Shown here piece after piece: positions 39,790 through 51,347 of a DNA stretch of 64,000 nucleotides. Both the position numbers and the translations under genes were made by a program. The stretch is from Anthoceros angustus (lineage: Eukaryota; Streptophyta; Anthocerotopsida; Anthocerotales; Anthocerotaceae): contig VJWM01000172.1 in the NCBI GenBank assembly GCA_010909165.1, forward strand, positions 248,001 through 312,000. The letters run 5' to 3'. How positions within the stretch are numbered: position 1 is the stretch's first letter; each line of letters begins with the position of its first letter. Under the pieces are notes generated by a model. It saw only the letters and a list, made by a program, of their open reading frames with translations, made no database searches and had not been told where the DNA came from.

Positions 39790-40599
39790 TCATGGAATCC
39801 TAGCTACTACTTCAAGTGTTTAACTTTCTCGGCTAGTAGCACAACATGCCTGGATAGTGAGAACAAGGCACGAAACCCTCCTCATGATCACCTTGACGTA
39901 GCTTGAGATATATCCCACTACACAGAGTACGAGGATGCTTGATGAATATCGAGCAATCTTGGTTTATAATGTCATATGGCCGAAGCGAAACACAAGGGTA
40001 ATGATGGCTGCGACTCATCATCGAGTAAGCATACTCAACTTTGTATAGGATACTTTCTCACCTCGTAGCACTTGGAGTGCTTGTCAAATTCTCCGATCTG
40101 TTGAAGTGCCATCCATGTCACGAGAGGGCACGGAGGTGGCATAGCTGCAGCCCCCTCTGTTGCAAATTCTTTGGTAGTACTGGGGGCGTCCTTTCTGCGT
40201 GATGGTATTCAAGGCGGCTTTTGCCACCCGGACTTAGGGACTTGGACAGCTATTCTAGGTGCGAACTCGCTTCTAGCCTGTCATGAGCTAGCACGACGCT
40301 TGGGAGCAATCTCAAACGAAGAAGACATGGAGCACAACAATCTCCCGCTCCATATGCTCCAACGAACAAAGGCTGAGAAAATACATCAGGTTATAAGCGA
40401 GATGTACCTCATCTCTGGCTTCCTGCTGGTACAACATATGGAGTTGAGGATTGGGAAGATTGAGCGTAAAAGTGTACACAAAAGATTGCACAGCCGCGTT
40501 TGGGTGATGCCAGCAACAATGTCTCACGGGTAGCACACGAGTGAAGACCGTGATTCGGAGATAACGTCTAGTCATGACCTACTCAACAAGTGGGAGTAT

Positions 40600-41043
40600 T
40601 GATATTATGTTGATATCATGACTATAGGTTTAGGGATAGTTACTATAAATCATCCCTAATTTGATGTTGAGTTAGGTAGATATCTTTCGTTAGGGTTACG
40701 ACTTTTCGTGAATAGACACATCGTTTAGATTAAGTTTAAGTTGTCTTTTGCTTAAGCACTTTAGACTCTTTTCTTGATTCTCAATCAATATGTAATTACT
40801 TAATGTTGTAATTATTCTACATAATCCATAAATTATCGGTTTGTGGGCGCTAGGTTGTAGTTGGAGCGCTAGGGCTTGGAAGTTGGAGAGGCCTTGAACT
40901 GGGGCGAGATAACCTGTCATCTTGCCAGTGCGACCCTTCCGGTGGTAGGATGCGCCCGCATGCGTTGGGATAGGGTGTCTCCTCCCACGTAGGAATGAGG
41001 TGTCTTTGGCCCACCATACTGGATCTCCTACAACTCTCCTACA
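40600..41043 (+). repeat. LTR-like block 2
   Basis: 444 bp, same borders as block 1 (TGATATT...CTCCTACA), preceded by CAACAAGTGGGAGTAT. Differs by short indels in the GC-rich right half; the AT-rich left half is almost unchanged. Confidence 0.6.
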
Positions 41044-44000
41044 AGTGGTAGGAGGGTAGGCCCTACAATTGTTGTTGTTGGTTGTAGGTTACGAGGTGGC
41101 GATTCGAGGCAGCGGAGGCGCTGCATCCCGAGTTGGTGGTTGAGGATGTGCCAATTGTGGGGCGATGGAAAAGAATAGTGGAAGATCACGGGTGGTGAAG
41201 TCGGCGTTGCAATGTAGGGGGTCCCTCGTGCATGGTACGCCGACCCTCTTGCCGTGGAGTGTGGAGCTACCATAGGGTGTCTGTAGGTCCGGGAAGCGAT
41301 GATTGACGTAGCATGGTGAGGCGTGGCATTGTATGGAGTGAGTTGAGGTTGCTTGTGTGAGGGAGCTTGGGGTGTGAAGAGGTGTGGTTTGTGCCTTGGA
41401 TTGGTGACTTGACAAACAAGAGTCTCATGGGACGAAACCTATTGTACTTAGCGACGTGGGATAAGTGTGGCCACTAGAGGGTGAATCTCGGAAGCCCGTG
41501 GTTTTCCTCCACACTCCACAAGCCATATTTCTAAAAGCCTCCTTCATGCCGCGACCACCGCATTCCATAGTCTATCCGTCGCAATGGCAAATGTGCCAAA
41601 GGCAGTGCTCTAGTCTATCTTACATTACAAGATCATCTCCCTTATCTTATAACTATAATTACCGTGATAGTAATATATAATAAACTATTTATTATTTTTA
41701 TATACATGCATAACTTTATAATAAATAGGTAATTAAATATCATGTAATTATATTTTTTATTACCATAAGATATAATTGTAAAATACCGTTTTACTTTATG
41801 GTGGTAATTACCACCGAAATAATCGTGTTGGGGTCTTACCATAATACTCATGCCTTAGCAGACAATGATCATGAGGAGCTTGTCATTCGATTCCCTTATT
41901 GTTCAATGAAGAATTATACTTAAAATATATATTTAAATGTTTTTATTTGAGTTTCTTTCCAAAACCGCCTACAACACCCTCAGCATCATCTTTGTTAAAT
42001 GTTTGATTATAGGAAAAAGGCCATGGGTGGCTAGACATGGTTGATAGGTTTGTCCAATAAAATAGAAGTATTCTATGTATCTACTAAAGATTGGTTATTA
42101 CATTCACCTTCCCTCATCTTCCTAATTTACATCTTAAAAACATTAAGCATGTGTTCTTTATAATGCTCCTTCAGTAATGTGCACACAATGAACCATGCAT
42201 GCATTTTATAAGTTGAATAAGCACACGTAAATTTGGATTATGCCACTATAACATGTGTGAGTTCATAAGTACGAAATCACTTGACGATGAATGAGCGAAT
42301 ATAAGTAAGCAAAAGTCCATCGGTCAATTGAAATGCGTACTCGTTAACTTTAAACCGGTTTTCCTCTTGAGTAAAAATATCATAGTCGAGTTAGTATTGA
42401 ACAAGGTAACTCTGGCGGACCAAGTACCGCATGGGGCTCCATTATACTTTAATCCCAAAGCGAATCTGGGAGCCAAATCTATTTTTGTTCCACAATATTT
42501 GCGATACTACTGTACTTGTCAAGTAGCGTCTATGTAGAAAGGGGTTTCTCTTGAAATCCCTATTTGCACTACCACGTGGCGGACCCCTTTTGCACTTGAA
42601 AAAATCTACACTATAACCAGCCTTTTGGTATTTCTGCAGACGGATCACGCAACCTTTTGAATAATTGTTTTGATACACGTTATTTGAGATTGTAGATTGC
42701 AAGTAAGTGGCAAAACCTAAAGTCCCATTCTCGTTTTTTCTTTCAAAGGACACATAATTAGCGCAAACTTATGCGCACTTACATCTAAATAGTCTCAACA
42801 TCGGCAATCATTGCGGTGTTGGCGATATCTAAGCGTTTAGAGTTTTTAGGGCTTGCTGTAATTGCAGTGCGCAAACTTGTTGCGCAACCTTTCATTCATA
42901 CCAGTCAATCCTAAGACTATACTCTCGCTCGGGAATTTTACGGACTTTGTTTCTTAGACATTGGGACAATAATATCTTCGTTGACATGATGCTCTTGATC
43001 CACGTGCGGCGAGAATGAGAGTGGCATGGTGCGCACTTGAGCTGGGCCCATGCCAAATGTCTCAAGATTCAAAAGATGCAAAAGGTTCTCACTACTAGTT
43101 CAAAGTTTTAACCACTAGAAAAAGATGAGGTTAAGTAAAGATAAGAACATATCCACATTAGGAGGTGCACAAAAAGGTTGAAAACGTCGAAAGGAACCCT
43201 TTAAAACAATAAAAATATCAAAACAAAAATTCAAAAATATCAAAATTTTAGGGCAAGTGCACTTGTCAAAAAATTGGACTTTTGGGGTTTTTTAGACTTT
43301 TTTGCTCTTTTTCTTTGGATGAACCAGGAATGCACTAGGAGGCATGAACCATGTGGGTTCATGCTCCTAGGCCTTCTTGACCTTGGGTGCATGCGTGCAC
43401 GCACGGCCTCCTTGCCCCTTGGTGCCGCATTGGTGCGCCTCCAGTGTGCGCGTGCGCGCACACAGCCCCCACAGTGCATGCACTTGTTCACCTGGGCCCC
43501 TAGCATGTTTGATGATAACGGTACTAGGTCACGAAAGAGAAACACCGTAAAGGATAAAAGGGGATAGGGTGTTCTTCATCGCATTAGGGCATAGGATAGA
43601 TATATGAGAGGCGGTCTAGGTGAACCTCCATGTCTACTACTTGTTATTTTTGTGGGAGTTTCGGCACATCCTCGGACCTCAAAGGACATGTTTCCCCATT
43701 AGAAGATCATTTTTGGCGTTCTTTTTGCACGGGCGTGCACAATGTTTTTGCATAAGCGTTGTTTACGCACTTATGCGCCTAGGCTGGTATACAAAACATA
43801 CAAAACCACATAAAATCAGAGACTACGGACATGGCGAAATTATGGAACAATGAGGTCATCGGCCCTTCATCACACCGACTAAAGGGCGTAAGCATGGTTT
43901 GGTGCCACATATTAGTACCAAATGTCACAACACAATTGGTCACCTTGAGAGAGAGTGTGAAGGATAGAATTGAACTTTCAAATCTCACTTGTGATTATTT

Positions 44001-44116
44001 AATGACTTTTTTTGCCTCCTAATTTACTTCTATTAATTTATTTTAGGTTAAACTTACTTATATAAAGTAATATAAAATTACATAACCTTTCTTACTTCGT
44101 TAATCGAATAACCTCG

Positions 44117-45076
44117 TTGGCAGAAACCCGACTTTGTGCACCACGACCGCTGCCCTCCCTACCTTACGCCCGTCTCGCCACGCCACGCCGCCACTTCTTC
44201 GCGGTATCCTTCACGTTTATGTTTCATGTCCCACGGCCTTGCTGGCTCGTCTTCCCTCCCTCCTTCCATCCCCTTACATTTCTTTGTCGTGGCCTTTGCC
44301 TTCGCCGCCCGTCTTTGTGGAGGTGTGGGTGCCATGGCCGCCAGCAATCCTCTACACGGAATAAGAAGAGAAATGCAGCCCTTTGCTTATCTGTCGTGAG
44401 GAGGCTCCTTGGAATCGTGGGATATGGAGTGGCATGATGGAGATGGAAGCTCGCGACAAAGGCATCAATGTGACATGCTTCTTAAGGGTTTGAAGGAGCT
44501 TGTTGGAGGTCTTTGAAGTTATCTGGCGTGGTTTGGGGATATCATGCTAGTGAAGGCTACAAGTTCAACGCTACTACAAGGTTGCTTCCTGAGGAGTGGG
44601 CGAACGTGGATGAGCTTCTTCTTCTGATCTATGGGCGACGGCCTTCGCAGTGCAACGGACAAAAAGTCCCCCGCTACATGGTGCTTGGTATTCTCTTGGA
44701 GAAGTTGTTGCACAAGGCTGTTAATTGGGCTTTGTGTCCTGCGAAGACCGAGAAGGTGAAGGCTGCCAAGAAGAAAGCTCAAAAACCAGAGGTGGAAGAG
44801 GAGCATGAGGAACATGAGGAGGAGGTGGGGAGGCCGAGCTTGACGAGAGGGAGGAAGCACGGCCTGTGGTTTGAGGGCTGTGACACGTCAGTCGTGGAAG
44901 TAGGGCGGTGGAGAGAGGGTTGTCTCCTCTCGAGAAAGTAAAGAAGGCCTCTTCTTCCAAACTACTTGATACGGAGGTGCGGGAGGCGGTGTGAGGTAGA
45001 GCGGCGGAGCAGCGGACACATGCAAGGGACAAGAAGGAGGCAGTTGACTTGATTTGTCAGACGCATGCGCATAGGG
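44117..45076 (+). pseudogene. Array ORF copy in unit 2
   Basis: Head AETRLCAPRPLPSLP, then ASNPLHGIRRE, and from 44513 a long open frame with GYHASEGYKFNATTRLLPEE, WANVDELLLLIYGRR, YMVLGILLEKLLHKAVNWAL, KVKAAKKKAQKPEVEEEHEE. This is the copy in which the central part reads best. A partial second copy follows at 47263-47700 due to the 2.6-kb duplication. Confidence 0.4.
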
Positions 45077-45650
45077 TTTAGGCCATGGTTTTGCCTTCCA
45101 CGGAAGAAAGATCCGGCGGTTTGCATCGATGTTGTTTGTTGTCGTTGATCCATTTATGTTGTGCACATCCGTCCGCATTGTGCGGAGGCGGGGAGGATTT
45201 CTTCTGAAGCCACCATTTTGTGCCGCTCTCACAACATTTGAATTGTGTTCGACTTGGGCTCTTGAGCATTTGCCCAATTGTTTCTTAGCCTTGTGGACCT
45301 CCAATTTAAATTGCCACGAACACGAGTACAAGGCACCAACGTGTGTAAATGACTCGGCGAAGTGGTGCGAGCCGAGAATGCCCGAAACCGATGGATGAAC
45401 ACCTATGAACACCTACAAAACCAACAAAACCAAACCAACTTCGATTTTATAAATAGGGTTGGAAGAGATTTTTTCAAAACCCCTTTTGACAGGAGAAACC
45501 CTTCCTACCACAGACGTTTGATCCGAGAAGGGCATATTTTGAACTTTGCAACAAACTCAAAATCGCAATTTTAAAACTATTTTTCATTCAAAGTAGATTT
45601 TTGATTTGATATCACAATGAAAATACCCTTATAGTGGCAATATTCTAAAC

Positions 45651-45843
45651 CAAAATAAGTTACGAAAATAATATCTTGCAATGTATTCATCCAAGTACAA
45701 GAAGAAGAGGAATCAATTGCCACAACGAACAATTTAGCATCAATTCTTGAAAGATGAACATTTTCATACCATACTTGTACTCAAGATGTATTTTCACTAT
45801 ATTTGGGTGGTCCAAACTATGCTTGTTGGTAACGACAAGTTGT
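45651..45843 (-). pseudogene. Antisense protein-kinase exon fragment, unit 2
   Basis: Same fragment; DHPNIVKIHLEYKYGMKM and IARYYF are readable, with a small change near the 3' end (AAGTTACGAAAA). Confidence 0.5.
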
Positions 45844-46229
45844 TGATGGAAAGGTGTATTTTTGAGATAAGCTTGGCAGTGGGTTAATGTTTGAGCACCT
45901 CAAAATCATGTCAGTGAAAGTCAAAGAAGAGTGCAACAACTCGGTATTGGTTTCCAAGGATTATCTCCGTCTTTAGCTTCTACAACGTTCGTAACCATTC
46001 TCGGTTTTCTTCACTCAAAGTTTTCTAAGTTCTTTGGGTTGGTGGTGTCTTAGCCCTCATATCATAAAGCATTTTAGTTTCTCACCCTCCTTTCTCTCTT
46101 GGTCCTTTATAATCATTTCATGTGGAGCAAGTGTGTTTCTGCCACCAATGCAAGTATCATCTATGTAAGAAGGGTAGGTCTATTTTCTTATCTATAATTT
46201 TTGGGTTCAATAATGTAGTGAGCAGTCAC

Positions 46230-46500
46230 GGTTCTTTCATGCTTCACCTACATAGAGTTGGAACTTTACATTCTGCAGGTGATTTATATGAAGCGTTTTG
46301 TAGTGAGCAGGCTGGTTCTTTCATGCTTCACCTACATAGAGTTTGGAACTTTACATTCTGCAAGGTGATTATGAAACGTTTTGTAGTGAAACACTGGTTC
46401 TTTCATGCTTCACCTACATAAAGTTTGGAACTTAGGTTCTTTCATGCTTCACCTACATAAAGTTTGGAACTTTACATTCGTGATTATGAAACGTTTTGCA
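46230..46500. repeat. 81-bp minisatellite, unit 2
   Basis: Starts at 46230, 46314, 46396 and 46435, with the same short 39-bp step before the last copy. Confidence 0.85.
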
Positions 46501-48249
46501 AGGTCTTTATCTCTGCTAACATAATCAACTTTGTACTCTATGTTTTCTTGCTGCATCGATTTTTACTACTAGATTATGCAACAGTCGTAGTTTTCCATCT
46601 ATGTTTTCCTCCATATTTCAACTGCGCATTATGTAGGACTATGCATTATATATATGTGGGACTGCATTATGCATTCCACCCTATGCGTTCTTGCAGGATG
46701 AAAGTTTCTACCCTCTATTGCGGGGTTTTACCTTTTTGTTCTGCGATTTTGATTCTTTAAAGGTATTGTATATTAATTATAATAAAATTCAAAATACAGA
46801 ACTTAACTCTCTTTCTAAAAATCACGAAATTACCACGTTAGAGAACGGGCCGGCCGCTCCCCGAGCTGAGCCCTCGATACGTGGTAGGCGGGCTGATTTT
46901 CTTCATAATTCACCGTGAACAAAGCAGTGGGCGTCATGCGCAAAAGTGTTTTGGTTTGTGTGTCGTGCGTGGGAAGTCGGTGGTAATAACCTAGGCACAC
47001 AAGGTGTCCGTGCAGCCTTGGTTCTATGACCGAGGCTACGTTGAAGGTGTTGTTGATGTGATGGGGGAGTGTTCTACCGTCGACATGGTAACCCCTCTCA
47101 CTTTTTGAGGAATTATGGATTCTCTTTTTAGGCCGGAATGTAGACTATGGTGATTCTTTGCATGCGGGGCTGTGTTTTTCTAGACAAACAATCCATCCAA
47201 GAAGTTTCGCCCGTTGTTGCAACTTCAAAACAAGGTTATATTCGGTTTTACTGTTGCCCTTTATGGGCGACGGCCTTGGGTCTAACGGACAAAAAGTCCC
47301 CGCTACATGGTGCTTGGTATTCTCTTGGAAGTTGTTGCATAAGGTCATTAATTGGGCTTTGTGTCTGCGACCGAGAAGGTGAAGGCTGCCAAGAAGAAAG
47401 CTCAAAACCAGAGGTGGAAGAGGAGCATGAGGAACATGAGGAGGAGGTGGGGAGGCCGAGCTTGACGAGAGGGAGGAAGCACGGCCTGTGGTTTGCTGTG
47501 ACACGGTCACAGTCGTGGAAGTAGGGAGGCGGTGGAGAGAGGGACACACTCTCCTCTCGAAAGTAAAGAAGGCCTCTTCTTCCAAACTACTTGATACGGA
47601 GGTGAGGAGGTGTGAGTGAGAGCGCAGGCAGCGGACACATGCAAGGGACAAGAAGGAGCAGTTGACTTGTGATTTGTCAGACGCATGCGCATAGGTTTAG
47701 GCCATGGTTTTGCCTTCCACGGAAGAAAGATCCGCAGTTTGCATCGTGTTGTTTGTTGTCGTTGATCCATTTATGTTGTGCACATGCCCAAAGCATGCAT
47801 ATGGTGAGGATTTGCTGCTGAAGCCACCATTTTGTGCCCGCTCTCACAACATTTGAATTGTGTCACTTGGCTGAGCATTTGCCCAATTGTTTCTTATGTG
47901 GACCTCCAATTTAAATTGCCACGAACGAGTACAAGGCACCAACGTGGTGTAAATGACTCGACAGTGGTGCGGCCGAGAATGCCCGAAACCGATGGATGAA
48001 CACCTATGAACACCTACAAAACCAACAAAACCAAACCAACTTCGGTTTTATGAAATAGGGTTGGAAGAGATTTTTCCAAAACCCCTTTTGAGGAGAAACC
48101 CTTCCTACAGACGTTTGATCCGAAGGGCATATTTTGAACTTTGCAACAAACTCCGAAATCGCAATTTTTAAAACTATTTTTCATTCAAAAGTAGATTTTT
48201 GATTTGATATCACAATGAAAAATACCCTTATAGTGGCAATATTCTAAAC

Positions 48250-48436
48250 CAAAATAAGTTGACGAAAATAATATCTTGCAATGTATTCATCCAAGTACAA
48301 GAAGAAGAGGAATCAATTGCCACGAACAATTTGCATCAATTCTTGAAAGATGAACATTTTCATACCATACTTGTACTCAAGATGTATTTTCACTATATTT
48401 GGGTGGTCCAAACTATGCTTGTTAGTACGACAAGTT
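48250..48436 (-). pseudogene. Antisense protein-kinase exon fragment, duplicated copy in unit 2
   Basis: Same fragment carried in the second half of the 2.6-kb duplication; short deletions at GTTAGTACGAC and TTGCCACGAACAATTTG alter the frame. Confidence 0.5.
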
Positions 48437-48808
48437 GTTGATGGAAAGGTGTATTTTTGAGATAAGCTTGGTCGGTTAATGTTTGAGCCTCAAAATCATG
48501 TCAATGAAAGTCAAAGAAGAGTGCAACAACTTGGTGGTATTGGTTTCAAGGATTATCTCCGTCTTTAGCTACAATTCGATAACCGTTCTCGGTTTTCTTC
48601 ACTCAAAGTTTTCTAAGTTCTTTGGGTTGGTGGTGTCTTAGCCTCATATCGCATTTTAGTTTCTCACCCTCCTTTCTCTCTTGGTCCTTTATAATCATTT
48701 CATGTGGAGCAGTGTGTTCACCGCCAATGCAAGCTTATCATCTATGTAAGAAGGGTAGGTCTATTTTCTTATCTATAATTTTTTGGGTTCAATAATGTAG
48801 TGACAGCT

Positions 48809-49068
48809 GGTTCTTTCATGCTTCACCTACATAGAGTTGGAACTTTACATTCTGGGTGATTTATGAAACGTTTTGTGAAACGGTTCTTTCATGCTTCACC
48901 TACATAGAGTTTGGAACTTTACATTAAAGGTGATTTATAAACGCGTTTTGTAGTGAGCTGGTTCTTTCATGCTTCACCTACATAAAGTTTGGAACTTAGG
49001 TTCTTTCATGCTTCACCTACATAAAGTTTGGAACTTTACATTACTGCAGGTGATTTATGAAACGTTTT
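48809..49068. repeat. 81-bp minisatellite, duplicated copy in unit 2
   Basis: Starts at 48809, 48892, 48960 and 48999; the second copy is shortened to 68 bp. Confidence 0.85.
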
Positions 49069-50910
49069 GCAAGGTCTTTATCTCGCTAACATAATCAACT
49101 TTGTACTCTATGTTTTTGGCTGCATGCGCTTTTTACTACTAGATTATGCAACAATTGTAGTTTTCCATCTATGTGTTTTCCTCCATATTTCAACTGCGCA
49201 TTATGTAGGACTATGCATTATATATATAGGGGTTGCATTATGCATTCCACCTGCGTTCTTGCAGGGAAAGTTTCTACCCTCTATTCTGCGGGGTTTTTAC
49301 CTTTTGTTCGCGGATTTTTGATTCTTTAAAGGTATTGTATATTTATTAATTATAATAAAAATTCAAAATACAGAACTTAACTCTTTCTAAAATCACGAAA
49401 TTACCACGTTAGAGAGACGTGGCCGCTCCGTCCGAAACGAGCCCTCGCCCGAATTCGTGGTAGCCGGCTGATTTTCTTCATAATTCACCGTGAACAAAGC
49501 GGTGGGCGTCATGCGCAAAAGTGTTTCGGTTTTGTCGTGCGAGGAAGTCGGTAATAACCTAGGCACACAAGGTGTCAAAGCGTGTAGTTCTATGACTCAC
49601 TGCGTTGAAGGTGTTGTTGTGATGGGGGAGTGTTCTACCGTCTGACATGGTAACCTCTCACTTTTTGAGGAATTATGGATTCTCTTTTTAGGCAATCTTT
49701 GGAATGTAGACTATGGTGATTCTGTCGCAGCCCAGTGTTTCTGTTGTAGACAAAGCAGAATCCATCCAAGAAGTTTCGCCCGTTGTTGCAACTTCAAAAC
49801 AAGGTTATATTCTGTTTCTGTTGCCCTTTATGGGACCTGACACCTTTGGTGCCTCTCAACTCGTGGCTGCTTTCCGGGAACGATAAAGAGGTAGCTCGAG
49901 TGGCTTGGTTTACTTGAGATGTGCGAGCCTGTTCTTTTCTTCTCTGGAAACACTAGAAGTTTGAAACAGTCTCATGGGAAGCGAGGCACTCGGTGGTCCG
50001 GCAATTTGTTATGAGGCTCGATGCATTCACACAAGCTTTGCTTCACTTTTACAGTCTTTCTGCGATTGAGTTGCATTCAAGCCTCGGGAATCATAACGAG
50101 CTGTGGAGATCCACGGGAGATTCACAGAATCTAGCTACTACTTCAAGTGTTTAACTTTCTCAGCTAGTAGCACAACATGCCTGGATAGTGAGAACAGCGC
50201 ACGAAACCCTCCTCATGATCACCTTGGCCTTGATTGAGATATATCACCACCACGAGAGTCGAGGATGCTTGATGCACATCGACAATCTTGGTTTCATTTA
50301 AGTGTCATATGGCCGAAGCGAAACACAAGGGTAATGATGCGACTCATCATCGAGTAAGCATACTCAACCATAGGATACTTTCTCACGGTCTTAGTAGCAC
50401 TTGGAGTGCTTGTCACGATCCTCCGTCGTGCCATCCATGTCACGAGAGGGCACGGAGGTGGCGGTAGCGCAGCAGCAGCTGACCCTCTGTTGCCGAAATT
50501 CTTTGGTAGTACCGGCGTCCTTTCTGCGTGATGGCTCATTGCGGCTTTTGCCACAAGGACTTGGGACTTGGACAGCTATTCTAGGTGCGAACCCTAACTG
50601 TCGGAGCTAGCAGCTTGGGAGCAATCTCAAAGCGAAGAAGACATGGCGAGCACAACAATCTCCCGCTCCATATGCTCCAGACAAAGGCTGAGAAAATACA
50701 TCGTTATAAGCGAGATGTACCTCATCTCGGTGGCTTCCTATTGGTACAACATATGGAGTTGAGTTGGCGGGAAGATTGAGCGTAAAGTGTACACAAAAGA
50801 TTGCAACGCGTTTGGGTGATCATGACTCAACAACAGTCACGGGTAGCACGAGAGTGAAGACCGTGATTAGGATAACGTCTAGTCATGACCTACTCAACAA
50901 GTGGGAGTAT

Positions 50911-51347
50911 TGATATTATGTTGATATCATGACTATAGGTTTAGGGATAGTTACTATAAATCATCCCTAATTTGATGTTGAGTTAGGTAGATATCTTTCG
51001 TTAGGGTTCGACTTTTCGGTGAATAGACACATCGTTTAGATTAAGTTTAAGTTGTCTTTTGCTTAAGCACTTTAGACTCTTTTCTTGATTCTCAATCAAT
51101 ATGTAATTACTTAATGTTGTAATTATTCTACATAATCCATAGAAATTATCGGTTTGTGGTAGCGGTTGTAGTTGGGCTAGGCTTGGAAGTTGGAGGCCTT
51201 GAACTGGGGCGAGATAACCTATCTTTGCGCCCGCCGACCCTTCCGGTGGTAGGATGCCCCTGCATGCGTTGGGATAGGGTGTCTCCTCCCACGTAGGAAT
51301 GAGGGTGTCTTTGGCCCACCGTCTGGATCTCCTACAACTCTCCTACA
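50911..51347 (+). repeat. LTR-like block 3
   Basis: 437 bp, same borders and preceding polypurine tract. Confidence 0.6.

Larger units (their letters stand above)
31061..40599 (+). mobile_element. Array unit 1: LTR plus non-autonomous internal region, 9539 bp
   Basis: LTR, then about 9.1 kb without pol. Order: AT-rich part with hairpins (31.5-33.6 kb), GC minisatellite, TATA and ORF (34.6 kb). A 1.49-kb repeat of the last three follows (35.13-36.6 kb), then a 227-bp duplicated ORF part, an antisense kinase fragment (37.88 kb), the 81-bp minisatellite (38.45 kb), the shared 3' region and the polypurine tract. Without the two duplications the unit is about 7.8 kb. LTR ends and tract without enzymes is the LARD pattern. 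Confidence 0.6.
44631..49830. repeat. 2.6-kb tandem duplication inside unit 2
   Basis: ATGGGCGACGGCCTT occurs at 44631 and 47263 (period 2632). The joint CCCTTTATGGGCGACGG fuses the end block (CCCTTTATGG) to the ORF (TTATGGGCGACGG) at a shared TTATGGG. The second copy contains its own kinase fragment and minisatellite. Confidence 0.85.
40600..50910 (+). mobile_element. Array unit 2: 10311 bp, with a 2.6-kb internal duplication
   Basis: Same order as unit 1 but only one copy of the minisatellite/TATA/ORF head. The block from the ORF through the kinase fragment, minisatellite and following 0.9 kb is present twice (44631-47262 and 47263-49830). Removing one copy leaves about 7.7 kb. Confidence 0.6.
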
